A DNA stretch of 6,458 bases from Ruminococcaceae bacterium UBA6857. GTDB lineage: Bacteria > Bacillota > Clostridia > Oscillospirales > Acutalibacteraceae. The position numbers and the translations under genes were made by a program. Location: NCBI GenBank assembly GCA_002451715.1, contig DKDD01000015.1, positions 2,179 through 8,636 of the forward strand, written 5' to 3'. Positions 5,877 to 6,458 of the stretch are shown piece after piece. The notes under the pieces were generated by a model, which saw only the letters and a program-made list of their open reading frames with translations, was not told the DNA's origin and ran no database searches. Every line of letters begins with the position of its first letter. Positions within the stretch are counted from its first letter, which is position 1.

Positions 5877-6458
5877 ATGAAAATCAAAAATGTTTCATGC
5901 ACACAGTTTGCTGGTGTTCGCGATCGCAACATTTCATTTGACGAAAGCCTTAATGTTGTTTTCGGAAAGAACGAAACCGGAAAAAGTACCCTTGTCAATT
6001 TGATTTCACGAATATTATTTCAAGATTCAAAACTTGATCGCAGAAGAGACAAAGACTTTTTGGATTTATATTTTCCGAGCAAAAGCAAAAATTCAACGAT
6101 AAGCGGAGATTTTGCAGACGGCAAAATTACCATTGAATCCGAAAACGGAACCTATACGCTTTCAAAGGAATGGGGCAGCGACGCAAGATGTACTCTTTCA
6201 ACCCCCGATGGTGTTGTTCGAGATCAAAGTAAAATCAATGCTATTCTTCGCGACATTCTTGTCTACGGCGAAGGTGTATACGGTGACATGCTCTTTTCTT
6301 CCCAGCGGGATACCGACGTATCGCTGCAGACGATTTTGGATGCCTCCAAGAAAACCGACGCAAAGCAGGAGATCTATGATGTTGTATCGCAGGCTTTTGC
6401 GGAAAGCGACGGAATTTCCATTGATACAATTGAACAGGCAATCAATGCAAAAATTGAT
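5877..6458 (+). CDS. SbcC/YhaN-like SMC-type ATPase, N-terminal 194 residues, 3'-partial
   Basis: The ATG at 5877 follows the phosphoesterase TAA after one base, with AAAGGGG at 5861-5867 inside the end of the upstream gene. The frame stays open to base 6458, so the gene is cut by the window edge. The start MKIKNVSCTQFAGVRDRNISF is the usual Rad50/SbcC/RecN-like N-terminal strand pair. The Walker A P-loop is G30-KNETGKS-T38 with K36 as the phosphate-binding lysine. A Q-loop-like LFSSQRD is centred on Q143, where ABC/SMC ATPases read bound nucleotide. From about residue 155 the sequence becomes helical and charged, as expected where the coiled coil begins. The signature motif, Walker B and second coiled-coil arm would lie outside the window. 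The predicted partner is the upstream phosphoesterase, together forming a Mre11-Rad50-type DNA end-processing complex. The lack of an extended insertion before the Q-loop and the GKNETGKST loop resemble YhaN/AAA_27-type proteins as much as classical SbcC, so no symbol is given. Confidence 0.9.
   Translation, partial: MKIKNVSCTQFAGVRDRNISFDESLNVVFGKNETGKSTLVNLISRILFQDSKLDRRRDKDFLDLYFPSKSKNSTISGDFADGKITIESENGTYTLSKEWGSDARCTLSTPDGVVRDQSKINAILRDILVYGEGVYGDMLFSSQRDTDVSLQTILDASKKTDAKQEIYDVVSQAFAESDGISIDTIEQAINAKID

Overview
The window looks like a chromosomal segment from a low-to-moderate GC Firmicute, most likely a gut-type Clostridia (Oscillospiraceae or Ruminococcaceae-like). The grounds are strong purine-rich Shine-Dalgarno sites, an extended -10 promoter, mixed AT-rich codon use, and a BspA-type leucine-rich-repeat protein of the kind common in those genomes. 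This placement is an inference; there is no rRNA or tRNA to anchor it. Every supported gene is on the + strand.

Layout. Positions 2-3280 encode a large protein whose start lies left of the window. It has at least 15 LRR_5/BspA-type repeats, then a helical middle region, then a C-terminal DUF4132 (MolR-like) region. Two small genes of unknown function follow at 3344-3958 and 4025-4597, separated by gaps of 63 and 66 bp and each with a strong ribosome binding site. They probably share a transcript with the large gene. A 150 bp gap (4598-4747) holds two mutually exclusive hairpins, a 12-bp palindrome and an extended -10 promoter. The second unit then begins: an SbcD/YhaO-like metallophosphoesterase (4748-5875) and, one base after its stop, an SbcC/YhaN-like SMC-type ATPase (5877 to the right edge, incomplete).

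How the genes may work together. The phosphoesterase and ATPase almost certainly form a nuclease-ATPase complex acting on DNA ends, as in SbcCD/Mre11-Rad50. The LRR-DUF4132 protein and the two unknown proteins have no assigned pathway. Their operon-like order suggests a functional set, and the link to the neighbouring DNA-processing pair is only positional.

The most interesting structure is inside the LRR array. An AT-rich older-looking block (two 210-bp composite units) switches abruptly near position 511 to a block of ten 69-bp repeats with different codon choice for the same ITIP-SVTSI motif. Long exact matches between repeats four units apart point to recent internal duplication.
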